A stretch of DNA of 46,169 nt, taken from an uncultured Oscillospiraceae bacterium (GTDB lineage: Bacteria > Bacillota > Clostridia > Oscillospirales > Oscillospiraceae). Both the position numbers and the translations under genes were made by a program. The notes beneath the pieces were generated by a model. It was not told the origin of the DNA. It saw only the letters and a list, made by a program, of their open reading frames with translations, and searched no databases. Location of the stretch: assembly GCA_947631595.1 (NCBI GenBank), contig CANRLZ010000010.1:1-46169 (forward strand), written 5' to 3'. The stretch's first letter is position 1. Each line of letters opens with the position of its first letter. This document shows positions 38,555 to 46,169 of the stretch, in pieces.

Positions 38555-38583
38555 TATTGTTGCCAGGTTTGGGGATGTTATAC
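38555..38583 (-). promoter_or_regulatory. Possible sigma-F/sigma-G promoter of the SpoIIQ-like gene
   Basis: Reverse-strand GTATA (38583-38579), a 14-nt spacer and GGCAACAATA (38564-38555). The -10 fits the forespore consensus GGnRAnAnTW; the spacer is about one base short. Confidence 0.35.
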
Positions 38584-38656
38584 ATGAAAGACCCCCATTT
38601 CCCCCGGAGATTTTTGAACGGATTTTAGAAATCCTTTACGGACAATTTAGAGTTTG

Positions 38657-38685
38657 TTTACATTTGCTCTTTATAATGTTAAAAT
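38657..38685 (+). promoter_or_regulatory. Promoter of the MacAB-like export operon
   Basis: TTTACA at 38657-38662, a 17-nt spacer and TAAAAT at 38680-38685, in a conspicuously AT-rich stretch about 40 nt before the start. Confidence 0.6.
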
Positions 38686-38724
38686 ACTTCTGTCCCTCAG
38701 TCGATCGCAAGGAGGTCTGTATCC

Positions 38725-40413
38725 ATGCCGTCTACCACTTCCCAGGAGGACAAGAAGACTGCCGCTCCTCTGTTACAACCCCCCAAAAAACGCCGCAAGT
38801 GGCTCCGCCGCCTCATCATCCTGGCGGTGGTGGTGCTGGCGGCGGTGATCCTTCTGCGCGCCTGTATGGGCGGCGGCGGCTCCGCGGCCGCGGGGGCCTA
38901 TCTCCCCGTCCAGGCCTCCGTCCAGGACATGACCATCACCGTCACCGGCTCGGGCACGGTGAAGCCCAACGACTCCTACCGGGCCACCACCCTCCTCCGG
39001 GGGGAGATCCTCACCGCCCCCTTTGAGGAGGGGGACATGGTGGCCAAGGACCAGGTCCTGTTCACCCTGGATCCCACCGACGCGGAGAACGCCATCCGCG
39101 AGGCCCAGAGCGCCGTGGACCGTGCCCAGCTGGGGGTGGAGCAGGCCCAGCTGACCCTGGACGACCTGCTGAAGACCCAGGCTGACAACGCCGAGGACAT
39201 GTCCATCAAGGCCACCGCCGCCGGGACGGTGACCAAGCTCTACATAGACCCCGGGGACACCGTGGCCGCCGGCACCCCCATCGCCGACATCCTGGACCGG
39301 GACACCATGGAACTCACCGTCCCCTTCCACGCCGTCCAGGCGGCCGCCCTCCAGGTCGGCCAGAGCGCCCAGGTGACCGTCACCGGCTCCGGGAGCGCCC
39401 TTGTGGGCACCATCTCGGAGATCGGCGCGGCTGACCAGGTTTTGCCGGGCAACGTGGTCGCCCGGCAGGTGGTCATCCGGGTCTCCAACCCCGGCGCCCT
39501 GGACAAGGGCGACACCGCCGCCGCCCAGGTGGGGGAGGTGGCCTCCGCGGGGCTGGGCACCTTTGACTACGCCGCGTCCAAGCAGGTGATTGCCCTGGCC
39601 TCCGGCAAGGTGGAGACCCTCTCCGTCCGGGAGGGGGATCGGGTGGCCCAGAACCAGGTGCTGGGTTCCTTTGAGCTGCCCGACCTGCAAGGCCAGATCG
39701 ACAACGCCCGCCTGAACGTCCGCAACGCCCAGCTCTCCCTCAGCGACGCCCAGGAGGGCCTGCGCACCGCCCAGGACCTGCTGGAGGACTACACCATCAC
39801 CTCCCCCATCGACGGCACCGTCATCGAGAAAAACTACAAGGCCGGGGACAACATCGACCCCTCCGCCGCCGCCACCTCCGGCCAGAGCGCGTATCTGGCC
39901 ATCATCTACGATATGTCCCGCCTCACCTTTGACATGGACGTGTCCGAGCTGGACGTGAGCCGCCTCCAGGTGGGGCAGAGCGTCACCTTCACCTCCTCCG
40001 CCCTGGAGGGGCAGACCTTCACCGGCCACGTGGACAAGATCAACATCAACGGCACCACCGTGGCCGGCAGCACCAACTACCCCGTCACCGTGGTGGTGGA
40101 TCAGGGGGAGGGCCTCTACCCCGGCATGAACGTCTCCGCCACCGTCCTGGTGGAACAGCTGGGCAGCGCCCTGTGCATCCCCTCCGACGCGGTCCAGCGG
40201 GGCGACTTCGTCTACGTGGCCGGCCCCGGCGCGTGCAACGCCGCGGGAGAGCTGGTGAACGCCGACAAGCTGGAGGAGCGTCCGGTGGAGCTGGGCCGCT
40301 CCGACAGCGAGAACATCGAGATCCTCTCCGGCCTGGAGGAGGGGGAGACCGTCTACATCCCCAACGCCTCCTCCAACGCCATGGACGCCATCACGTCCGC
40401 CATGGGGGAATGA
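38725..40413 (+). CDS. Efflux periplasmic-adaptor-type protein (MacA/HlyD family)
   Basis: 562 aa. One N-terminal membrane helix (about 27-46) anchors an extracytoplasmic adaptor. Two biotinyl-lipoyl/coiled-coil modules are visible (GTVKPNDSYRATTLLRGEIL; EAQSAVDRAQLGVEQAQLTL; a second hairpin ARLNVRNAQLSLSDAQEGLR), plus beta-barrel segments and a C-terminal permuted domain (VYIPNASSNAMD). It is longer than typical MacA because the lipoyl-barrel unit appears partly duplicated. It forms an operon with the ABC ATPase and permease; substrate unknown. Confidence 0.88.
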   Translation: MPSTTSQEDKKTAAPLLQPPKKRRKWLRRLIILAVVVLAAVILLRACMGGGGSAAAGAYLPVQASVQDMTITVTGSGTVKPNDSYRATTLLRGEILTAPFEEGDMVAKDQVLFTLDPTDAENAIREAQSAVDRAQLGVEQAQLTLDDLLKTQADNAEDMSIKATAAGTVTKLYIDPGDTVAAGTPIADILDRDTMELTVPFHAVQAAALQVGQSAQVTVTGSGSALVGTISEIGAADQVLPGNVVARQVVIRVSNPGALDKGDTAAAQVGEVASAGLGTFDYAASKQVIALASGKVETLSVREGDRVAQNQVLGSFELPDLQGQIDNARLNVRNAQLSLSDAQEGLRTAQDLLEDYTITSPIDGTVIEKNYKAGDNIDPSAAATSGQSAYLAIIYDMSRLTFDMDVSELDVSRLQVGQSVTFTSSALEGQTFTGHVDKININGTTVAGSTNYPVTVVVDQGEGLYPGMNVSATVLVEQLGSALCIPSDAVQRGDFVYVAGPGACNAAGELVNADKLEERPVELGRSDSENIEILSGLEEGETVYIPNASSNAMDAITSAMGE

Positions 40414-40416
40414 GCC

Positions 40417-41151
40417 TTGGAACACCTGATCGAATTTCGGGACATCTATAAGATCTACCACATGGGCGACAGCGACGTTCACGCCCTGGACGGCGTGTCC
40501 CTGACGGTGGATCAGGGGGAATTCGTGGCCATCGTGGGCCAGTCCGGCTCGGGCAAGTCCACGGCCATGAACATCATCGGCTGTCTGGACGTGCCCACCT
40601 CGGGCAGCTACTACCTGGGCGGGGTCGACGTGTCCACCATGGACGACGACCAGCAGGCGGAGATCCGCAATAAGATGCTGGGGTTCATCTTCCAGCAGTA
40701 CAACCTCATCGCCAAGCTGAATGTGCAGGAGAATGTGGAGCTGCCCCTGCTCTACGCCGGCCTCTCCGGGGAGGAGCGCCGCACCCGTGCGGTGGCGGCC
40801 CTGGAGCGGGTGGGTCTGGCGGACAAGCGCAAGAACCTCCCCTCCCAGCTCTCCGGCGGCCAGCAGCAGCGGGTGTCCATCGCCCGCGCCCTGGCGGGAG
40901 ACCCCTCGGTGATCCTGGCCGACGAACCCACCGGCGCGCTGGACTCCCGCACAGGCCGGGAGGTGCTGGCCTTCCTCCAGCAGCTCAACGCCGAGGGCAA
41001 CACCGTCATCCTCATCACCCACGACAACTCCATCGCCGTCAAGGCCAAGCGCATCGTGCGCCTCCAGGACGGGCGGGTCATCTACGACGGCCCCGCCGAC
41101 GACCCCAGGGCGGTGGTCCAGCCCGAGGAGCAAGAGGAGGCGGCGGTATGA
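40417..41151 (+). CDS. ABC transporter ATP-binding protein (MacB/LolD type)
   Basis: 244 aa. Walker [10 protein letters not shown] (41-49), Q-loop FQQYNL, signature LSGGQ (145-149), Walker B VILADEPT (165-172), switch H202. The best start is UUG 40417, 3 nt after the adaptor stop with GGGGGAA upstream; the first AUG (codon 16) would remove the first strand. It overlaps the permease start by 4 nt (ATGA). Confidence 0.94.
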   Translation: MEHLIEFRDIYKIYHMGDSDVHALDGVSLTVDQGEFVAIVGQSGSGKSTAMNIIGCLDVPTSGSYYLGGVDVSTMDDDQQAEIRNKMLGFIFQQYNLIAKLNVQENVELPLLYAGLSGEERRTRAVAALERVGLADKRKNLPSQLSGGQQQRVSIARALAGDPSVILADEPTGALDSRTGREVLAFLQQLNAEGNTVILITHDNSIAVKAKRIVRLQDGRVIYDGPADDPRAVVQPEEQEEAAV

Positions 41152-42365
41152 ACTTCACCCAGTCCTTCCGCCTGGCCCTCAAGTCCCTGTCCACCAGCAA
41201 AATGCGCTCCCTGCTCACCATGCTGGGCATCATCATCGGCGTGGCCGCGGTCATCATCATCACCAGCCTGGGCCACGGGATGCAGGTCTACATGAATGAG
41301 GAGTTTGAATCGCTGGGTTCCAACCAGGTGGACGCCATGATCGTGGGGGACAATGACTCCTCCCGCCACGTGGACATCGAGGATATGTTCGCCCTGGTGG
41401 ATCGCTATCCCCAGTACCTCTCCGGGGTGACCCCGGAACACCGGGCCTCCCTCATCGTCCGCCACGGCGCCGACGAGTTCACCCGCACCACGGTCAAGGG
41501 GGTGGGCGAGACCTATTACAGCGTCGAGCGGGGCACCACCATGAACGGGGAGAAGCTGGCCAAGGGCCGCTTCCTCTCCTACGTGGACGCCCAGCGGCAG
41601 CAGAGCGTGTGCGTGGTGGGGGCCTATCTGGAGCGGGAGGCCTTCGGCGGCAACGCCCTGGGCAAGACCCTCACCCTCTCCGGCGTGCCCTTTACCGTGG
41701 TGGGCGTGATGGACGAGTACGCCGACGTCACCGAGGGCAGCGGGGACGACGTGGTCTACATCCCCTACACCCTGGCCGCCCGCCTCAGCGGCACCTCCTC
41801 CAGCGAGTACCTCTTCGCCGCCACCTCCCGGGAGACCGCCCCCGCGGCCAAGGGTCTGGTGGAGCGGGAGCTGTTCAAAATTTTCCAGGACTCTGACCGC
41901 TACGTGGTCCTCACCGCCGCGGAGATGATGGACGCCATGAACACCATGCTGGATCTGCTTATGACCATCCTCACCCTCATCGCCGCGCTGTCCCTGCTGG
42001 TGGGCGGCATCGGCATTATGAACATCATGCTGGTGTCCGTCACCGAGCGCACCAGGGAGATCGGAATCCGAAAGTCCCTGGGCGCGAAACCCAAAAACAT
42101 CCGCTGGCAGTTCGTCATCGAGGCGGGCACCACCTCCGCCATCGGCGGCGTTCTGGGTATCGGCTTTGGCATCCTGGCCGCCAACCTTCTCACCTGGGTG
42201 CTGAGTATGGCGCTGGGGTCGGAGAACTCCTTCCGCGCCGTGCCCACCCTCTCGGGTATCCTGGTGGCCTTCGGCGTGAGCGTGGCCATCGGCGTACTCT
42301 TCGGCTACCTCCCCGCCAACAAGGCCGCCAAGCTCAACCCCATCGACGCTCTGCGCTACGAATAA
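41148..42365 (+). CDS. ABC transporter permease (MacB/FtsX family)
   Basis: 405 aa. First helix about 20-42 (MLGIIIGVAAVIIITSLGHG), a large extracytoplasmic MacB core (about 45-265), then three C-terminal helices with the family phrase VGGIGIMNIMLVSVTERTRE and GIRKSLGAKPKNIRWQF. It works with the preceding ATPase and adaptor to export peptides or lipophilic compounds. The start overlaps the ATPase stop. Confidence 0.94.
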   Translation: MNFTQSFRLALKSLSTSKMRSLLTMLGIIIGVAAVIIITSLGHGMQVYMNEEFESLGSNQVDAMIVGDNDSSRHVDIEDMFALVDRYPQYLSGVTPEHRASLIVRHGADEFTRTTVKGVGETYYSVERGTTMNGEKLAKGRFLSYVDAQRQQSVCVVGAYLEREAFGGNALGKTLTLSGVPFTVVGVMDEYADVTEGSGDDVVYIPYTLAARLSGTSSSEYLFAATSRETAPAAKGLVERELFKIFQDSDRYVVLTAAEMMDAMNTMLDLLMTILTLIAALSLLVGGIGIMNIMLVSVTERTREIGIRKSLGAKPKNIRWQFVIEAGTTSAIGGVLGIGFGILAANLLTWVLSMALGSENSFRAVPTLSGILVAFGVSVAIGVLFGYLPANKAAKLNPIDALRYE

Positions 42366-42402
42366 GACGGGTCTCCCCCGCCGGACAAAAGGAGAAATTC
42401 CC

Positions 42403-44493
42403 ATGAAAAAACGCATTTTGTCCCTCCTGCTCTGCGCCGCCCTGGCGCTGCCCGGGGCGGGAACCGCCCTGGCCGCGGTGAAGGACGTCCCCCAGCAGGA
42501 GAAGGCCGCCGTGCTCCGGGAACTGGAGATCATGGTGGGGGATGAGACCGGCGCGCTCCACCTGGAGCGGACGGTCACCCGCGCCGAGTTCACCAAACTG
42601 CTCATCGCCGCCTCCACCTATAAGGATATGGCCGGGCAGAACGCCAACACCGACCCCTACCCCGACGTGTCCTACCGCGCCTGGTACGCCCCCTACGTCC
42701 GCGCGGCGGTGGACGCCGGCTTCGTCCGGGGCGATGAGGCCGGGTGGTTCCACCCCCAGGCCACCATCACCCTCCAGGAGGGGGCGACCATGGCCGTCCG
42801 CCTGCTGGGCTATCAGGACGGCGACTTCGCCGCCCCCTGGCCGGCCGGGCAGATGGGACTCTACCACTCCCTGGACCTGGATCAGGGGGTGGCCGCCCAG
42901 AACAACACCGACCCCCTCACCCGGCAGGACTGCCTGCACATCTTCTACAACCTCCTGTGCGCCAACAACAAGTCTGGTCAGAGTTATGTAAACCTTCTGG
43001 GCCACACCCTCAACGCCGACGGGGAAGTCGACGTGCCCGCCCTGTTCCGGGTGGAGCAGGAGGGTCCCATCCCTCTCACCGGGGCGTGGCGGACGCTGCT
43101 GCCCTTTGACGTGGACACCGCCCTGGTCTACCGGGACGGGGAGCGTTCCACCCTGGCGGAGCTGCGGGAGTACGACCTGCTCTACTGGGCGGAGGATCAG
43201 GCTATCCTCTTCGCAAGTTCCGACGCCCAGGGTTCCATGGGGGCGCTCACCGCCTCGGTGGACGGCCCGGTGGTGGCCCAGGGGGATTGGCAGAGCCAGC
43301 TCCCCTTCCCCCTGAGCGAGGCAAGCTCCATCACCCGCAACGGCCTGGCGGCCACAGCCGGTGACATCAAGACGCTGGACGTGGTCTACTGGTCGGAGTA
43401 CACCAAGGCGGTCACCGTCTACGCCAAGACCGCCTGGGGCACGGTGGAGGCCATCACCCCCTCCCTGGCCTCTCCCACCGCCGTGGTGGTGGCCGGGGTG
43501 ACCTACCCCCTGGAGACCTTCCAGGCCCAGTACGCTTTCTCCGACCTGGGCCAGTTCCGCAAGGGGGACAGCGTACTGCTCCTCCTGGGGCGCACCGGCG
43601 GCGTGGCCGCCGTCCAGAGCCTGGACACGCGATCTGACCTCCGCCAGGTCGGGGTGGTCTCCGCCCTGGGCAGCGCCACCTACACCGACGACACCGACAA
43701 CGCCTACGCCCGCCGGACGGTGACCTTCACCGCCACCGACGGGAGGAGCTACACCTACCCCTACGCCTGGAAAGACGCCGACGACCTCCCCCTGGGTTCC
43801 CTGGTGGAGGTCACCGTCACCGACGGACAGGCCAAGGTCGCCCGGTTGAGCCGGAGGTCCATCACAGGCGTTGTGAGCCAGGACGCCGCCCAAAAGGGCG
43901 GCGTCGCCCTTTCCCCGGAGGTCGAGATCCTGGACACCTACGGAGAGACGGTCTGCGCCACCGTCGCCCCCGCCCGGCTGGCGGGGGTGAGGCTGTCCGG
44001 CGATATGGTGCGCTATGTGGACACCGATGAAAACGGAGCGGTCACCGCCCTTATCCTGGACAACGTCACCGGCGACCTCCACCGCTACGGCATCCTCACC
44101 GACCTGGAGGTGGTGAACTCCTCCATGCTGACCCAGAGCGTCCTCACCTTCGACCTGGGGGGCAGCCAGCAGGTCATTCCGGTGAACGGCAAGACCTTTC
44201 CCGTCCGGGAGGGTCCGGCCTGCCTGATGATGGACGGGCAGACGGTGAAAAACGCCCGCAGCCTCACCAAACTCCAGGATGTGAGCCTGGAGGGGTACAC
44301 GGCGGTGTCCGACGACACCGCCTACCCCCTGGCGGACAACGCCGCCTACTATATATATAGTAGGGCCGACAAGCTCTACACCCTCTCCACCCGCGCCCAG
44401 GTGCTGGCCGGGAACTACTCCCTCTCCGCCTGGTACGACACCGCGCCGGAGCGCGGCGGCCGGGTGCGGGTGATCCTGGCGGAGGGGCTGTAA
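42403..44493 (+). CDS. S-layer homology (SLH) domain exported protein
   Basis: 696 aa. A clear signal peptide (about 1-25, KKRILSLLLCAALALPGAGTALA) precedes SLH-like motifs: VTRAEFTKLLIAAS near 58, YPDVSYRAWYAPYVRAAVDAG near 86 and a degenerate third repeat near 170. These anchor proteins to wall polymers. The remaining 500 residues are beta-rich and unassigned. AGGAG precedes the start, 37 nt after the permease, so it may be in the same transcript. TTATGTAAAC occurs at 42984-42993. No catalytic motif seen. Confidence 0.85.
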   Translation: MKKRILSLLLCAALALPGAGTALAAVKDVPQQEKAAVLRELEIMVGDETGALHLERTVTRAEFTKLLIAASTYKDMAGQNANTDPYPDVSYRAWYAPYVRAAVDAGFVRGDEAGWFHPQATITLQEGATMAVRLLGYQDGDFAAPWPAGQMGLYHSLDLDQGVAAQNNTDPLTRQDCLHIFYNLLCANNKSGQSYVNLLGHTLNADGEVDVPALFRVEQEGPIPLTGAWRTLLPFDVDTALVYRDGERSTLAELREYDLLYWAEDQAILFASSDAQGSMGALTASVDGPVVAQGDWQSQLPFPLSEASSITRNGLAATAGDIKTLDVVYWSEYTKAVTVYAKTAWGTVEAITPSLASPTAVVVAGVTYPLETFQAQYAFSDLGQFRKGDSVLLLLGRTGGVAAVQSLDTRSDLRQVGVVSALGSATYTDDTDNAYARRTVTFTATDGRSYTYPYAWKDADDLPLGSLVEVTVTDGQAKVARLSRRSITGVVSQDAAQKGGVALSPEVEILDTYGETVCATVAPARLAGVRLSGDMVRYVDTDENGAVTALILDNVTGDLHRYGILTDLEVVNSSMLTQSVLTFDLGGSQQVIPVNGKTFPVREGPACLMMDGQTVKNARSLTKLQDVSLEGYTAVSDDTAYPLADNAAYYIYSRADKLYTLSTRAQVLAGNYSLSAWYDTAPERGGRVRVILAEGL

Positions 44494-44516
44494 CAAACGT
44501 TACAAATAGTTCTGTC

Positions 44517-44553
44517 AAGTGGTCTCCCCCTCCCAAGGGGGAGACCACTTTTT
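44517..44553 (+). terminator. SLH-gene terminator
   Basis: A perfect 15-bp stem (44517-44531 with 44536-44550) with a four-base loop and T5. Confidence 0.9.
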
Positions 44554-44660
44554 GCAAGATAGTTTTCATTTTTTCGCCCTTTTTCTCGCTGTCCGCTTTT
44601 TCGTTCGTCAAAGGTCACAATCTGTAAAATCCTTGAAAAATAAGGCGTTTTTGAAGCAGT

Positions 44661-44700
44661 TGCACCGAACCGGCGATAATTCGGCGGTTCTTTTTGTGCA
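44661..44700 (+). terminator. Second terminator-like hairpin
   Basis: A 10-bp stem with one mismatch (44667-44676 with 44681-44690), loop TAAT, then T5. An outer TGCAC/GTGCA pair encloses it. Confidence 0.55.
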
Positions 44701-44719
44701 ATTTTTTTGAAGATATGGG

Positions 44720-44748
44720 TTGCAATTTCCTGCGTGACGGGTTACAAT
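44720..44748 (+). promoter_or_regulatory. Promoter of the SleB-type hydrolase gene
   Basis: TTGCAA at 44720-44725, a 17-nt spacer and TACAAT at 44743-44748. A sigma-A-like promoter is not what a strictly forespore-expressed sleB would use. Confidence 0.6.
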
Positions 44749-44797
44749 ACGGTTACAAACAGAAACAAGCTGTTTTGTAAGGAGTGTTTGTATCATC

Positions 44798-45739
44798 ATG
44801 TTTAGCAAGAAATTGACCCGGTCGGCGCTGGGCGCTCTGCTGGCGCTGGCCCTGGTCTCCCCCCTTCTCGCCGGCGTGGCCGCCGTCCCTGTGGAGGCGG
44901 AAGCCGCCCCGGCGGAGACCGTGGCTCCGGTGGAGTCCGCCGCCCCCGTTGAGGAGACTCCCGCCCCGGTGGAGGAAACTCCCGCGGAGAGCGCCGAGCC
45001 TGTGAAGACCTACCCCGTGCGGGTCAACGGCGTGGCCATGACGGAGGATCCCATGGTCGTCGGCGTGAACGGCGTCACCTACGTCAGCGCCCGCGCCATC
45101 GCCCAGGCCCTGGACCCCATGGTTCAGACCATCTGGGACGGCAAGACCGCCAAGCTGGTCCACTGGGGCCTGGTGGATCTCTACGCCACCCCCGGCATGA
45201 ACTACGTCATCGCCAACGAGCGCTACCTCTTCGTGCCCAACCTGGTACAGGTCCAGAACGGCTCCATCCTGCTCCCCCTGGACGTGGTGTGCAAGGTCTT
45301 TGACGCCACCTACGTCTACAACCCCGGCGACTGTTCCTTCGACCTGACCACCGGCAGCGGCGCGCTGACCCCCGGCTGGCAGTTCTACAACAGCGAGGAC
45401 CTCACCTGGCTCAGCCACATCATCTACGCCGAGAGCGGCAACCAGCCCCTCTCCGGCAAGATCGCCGTGGGCAACGTGGTACTCAACCGCGTGAAGGACA
45501 GCCGCTTCCCCAATACGGTGAAGGGCGTGGTCTTCCAGCGCAACCAGTTCACCCCCGCCGCCACCGGCGCCATCTACCGCACCCCCAACGCCGAGAGCGT
45601 CCTGGCCGCCAAGCTGTGCCTGGACGGCGCGGTGTCCCTGAACAACGTCCTGTGGTTCAACCAGAAGGGCCTGCACACCTGGGCCTCCAGTCACCGCGCT
45701 TTCGTGGCCACCATCGCCGGCCACAGCTTCTACGCCTGA
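44798..45739 (+). CDS. Exported cell-wall hydrolase, SleB/CwlJ domain with copper amine oxidase-like N-terminal domain
   Basis: 313 aa. Signal peptide (about 1-36), a Pro/Glu/Val repeat (APVEETPAPVEETPAESAEP), a copper-amine-oxidase N-terminal-like domain (about 71-190; VRVNGVAMTEDPMVVGVNG) and a Hydrolase_2 domain (about 200-313; LSHIIYAESGNQPLSGKIAV, VVFQRNQFTP). The probable catalytic glutamate is E212. SleB hydrolases are cortex-lytic lytic transglycosylases; this domain order is common for clostridial wall enzymes, and a vegetative role is possible. AAGGAGTG precedes the start. Confidence 0.88.
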   Translation: MFSKKLTRSALGALLALALVSPLLAGVAAVPVEAEAAPAETVAPVESAAPVEETPAPVEETPAESAEPVKTYPVRVNGVAMTEDPMVVGVNGVTYVSARAIAQALDPMVQTIWDGKTAKLVHWGLVDLYATPGMNYVIANERYLFVPNLVQVQNGSILLPLDVVCKVFDATYVYNPGDCSFDLTTGSGALTPGWQFYNSEDLTWLSHIIYAESGNQPLSGKIAVGNVVLNRVKDSRFPNTVKGVVFQRNQFTPAATGAIYRTPNAESVLAAKLCLDGAVSLNNVLWFNQKGLHTWASSHRAFVATIAGHSFYA

Positions 45740-45755
45740 TCTTGCCCCATACACA

Positions 45756-45792
45756 AAGACCGGAGCGGCAGCCGCCGCTCCGGTCTTCTTTT
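45756..45792 (+). terminator. Terminator of the SleB-type gene
   Basis: A 14-bp perfect stem (45756-45769 with 45774-45787) followed by CTTTT. Confidence 0.88.
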
Positions 45793-45797
45793 GAACA

Positions 45798-45827
45798 GAA
45801 ACGGTGGAGCCGACCGGCTCCACCGTT
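45798..45827. terminator. Terminator-like hairpin B1 (left direct repeat)
   Basis: A 12-bp stem, identical over 30 nt to B2 at 46034-46063 and followed by GAGA instead of T residues. Confidence 0.8.
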
Positions 45828-46034
45828 GAGACTGTCAAAGAAGCGGCAGGGCCGCTTCTTTGACATTTTTTACGGCCCGCTGCAGCGCACTCCCCGGCCG
45901 CCGCGAGGGCGGCCGACTCGCACGTTTGCGGGCCGAGATGTATTTTTTCCGACGTACACGCCGCCGGAAAAAATTTCTTATGAGTCTTTCGCGCCCTGCG
46001 GCGCGAAACTCTGCGAGGCTTTTTTGACAAGCTG
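45828..46034 (+). mobile_element. 207-nt structured MITE-like element, copy B
   Basis: The reverse complement equals copy A at every position except 45916. H1 (45833-45865 with T6) comes first, then branched H2, H3 and H4. It is flanked by two 30-nt identical hairpins different in sequence from those at copy A, so the shared part is the element, not the surroundings. Near-identity over 32 kb implies recent copying or gene conversion. Confidence 0.75.
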
Positions 46035-46063
46035 AAACGGTGGAGCCGACCGGCTCCACCGTT
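46034..46063. terminator. Terminator-like hairpin B2 (right direct repeat)
   Basis: Identical to B1 and followed by TTTT on the forward strand. It stands 16 nt before the stop codon of the reverse gene at the window edge and can terminate convergent transcripts. Confidence 0.8.
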
Positions 46064-46079
46064 TTCCTCGTCTCTATCC

Positions 46080-46169
46080 TCACAGCAGCGCAGACGACTC
46101 CAGGACGCGCTGGACCTCGTCGGCGCGGTGTTCCCAGGAGGCGGCCTCGCCGGCCTCCCGGCGGCGCTG
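46080..46169 (-). CDS. C-terminal fragment, probably a GT4-type glycosyltransferase (cut by window edge)
   Basis: Only the last 29 codons are inside. They end ...EAASWEHRADEVQRVLESSALL, and the SWEHRADEVQRVL helix is the usual C-terminus of family 4 (GT-B) glycosyltransferases. The reading frame has strong GC3 bias. Identity is inferred from a short segment. Confidence 0.45.
   Translation of the reverse strand, partial: QRRREAGEAASWEHRADEVQRVLESSALL

Larger units (their letters stand above)
44494..44797. other. Intergenic region between SLH and SleB-type genes
   Basis: It contains the SLH-gene terminator, about 110 nt of AT-rich sequence without a gene, a second terminator-like hairpin (44667-44695), the SleB promoter and its ribosome site. 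A short transcript ending at 44695 is possible, but no convincing promoter for it is seen. Confidence 0.6.
45740..46079. other. Intergenic region occupied by repeat element copy B
   Basis: It lies between convergent genes. In order: SleB-gene terminator (45756-45792), hairpin B1 (45798-45827), element (45828-46033), hairpin B2 (46034-46063). No independent gene; the 69-codon frame inside the element is shared with copy A with one Ala/Thr difference. Confidence 0.85.

Overview
The window looks like chromosomal DNA from a high-GC, spore-forming member of the Clostridia, most probably Oscillospiraceae (Flavonifractor/Lawsonibacter-like). The evidence is Firmicutes gene order (yabP-yabQ-divIC-yabR; yqhQ-prmC; tsaE-tsaB), sporulation genes (yabP, yabQ, a SpoIIQ-like LytM protein, a SleB-type hydrolase), strong Shine-Dalgarno sites and a strong GC bias at third codon positions. 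The genus is inferred, not proven. Nearly everything is core chromosome. The one clearly foreign block is a low-GC restriction-modification island.

Layout. 1-5.7 kb: the 5' end of infC (reverse, apparent AUC start), a TIGR04255 protein, reverse rubrerythrin plus rubredoxin, a structured non-coding region with its own promoter and terminator (possibly 6S RNA), then glf with a family-2 glycosyltransferase, and the ribosome hibernation factor. 5.7-7.8 kb: an amidohydrolase coupled to a class I fumarase-type alpha subunit. 7.8-10.1 kb: a cytosine-5 methyltransferase and restriction endonuclease, bracketed by 46-nt direct repeats. 10.2-14.8 kb: yabP-yabQ-divIC-yabR (reverse), a SUFU-domain protein and a PfoR-like EIIC (forward), and a hemolysin III protein. 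15-22.6 kb: rpoB-rpoC without the usual ribosomal-protein neighbours. 22.8-26 kb: a cysteine desulfurase and a VanW-family protein. 26.2-34.5 kb, forward: an XpaC-like protein, a zinc-ribbon/BIG2 protein, yqhQ-prmC, and the tightly overlapped recA-recX-rimO-pgsA run. 34.5-38.5 kb: rodA (reverse), tsaE-tsaB and upp (forward), and a SpoIIQ-like LytM protein (reverse). 38.7-45.7 kb, forward: a MacA/MacB-type export system, an SLH-domain protein and a SleB-type hydrolase. The window ends in the C-terminus of a probable glycosyltransferase (reverse).

The most unusual feature is a family of structured intergenic elements. Two copies of about 207 nt, 32 kb apart and in opposite orientation (13832-14038 and 45828-46034), differ at a single base. 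Each has imperfect terminal inverted repeats and sits between two identical copies of a local terminator-like hairpin. That hairpin differs between loci (38 nt at one, 30 nt at the other), as if insertion had duplicated a whole hairpin. Two diverged relatives (27330-27478 and 37691-37804) keep the hairpin order and core words while stems change on both sides. In every case the element lies just downstream of a gene in a fixed orientation. This fits a terminator-targeted, non-autonomous mobile element or a structured 3'-end element, and I know of no described family it matches.
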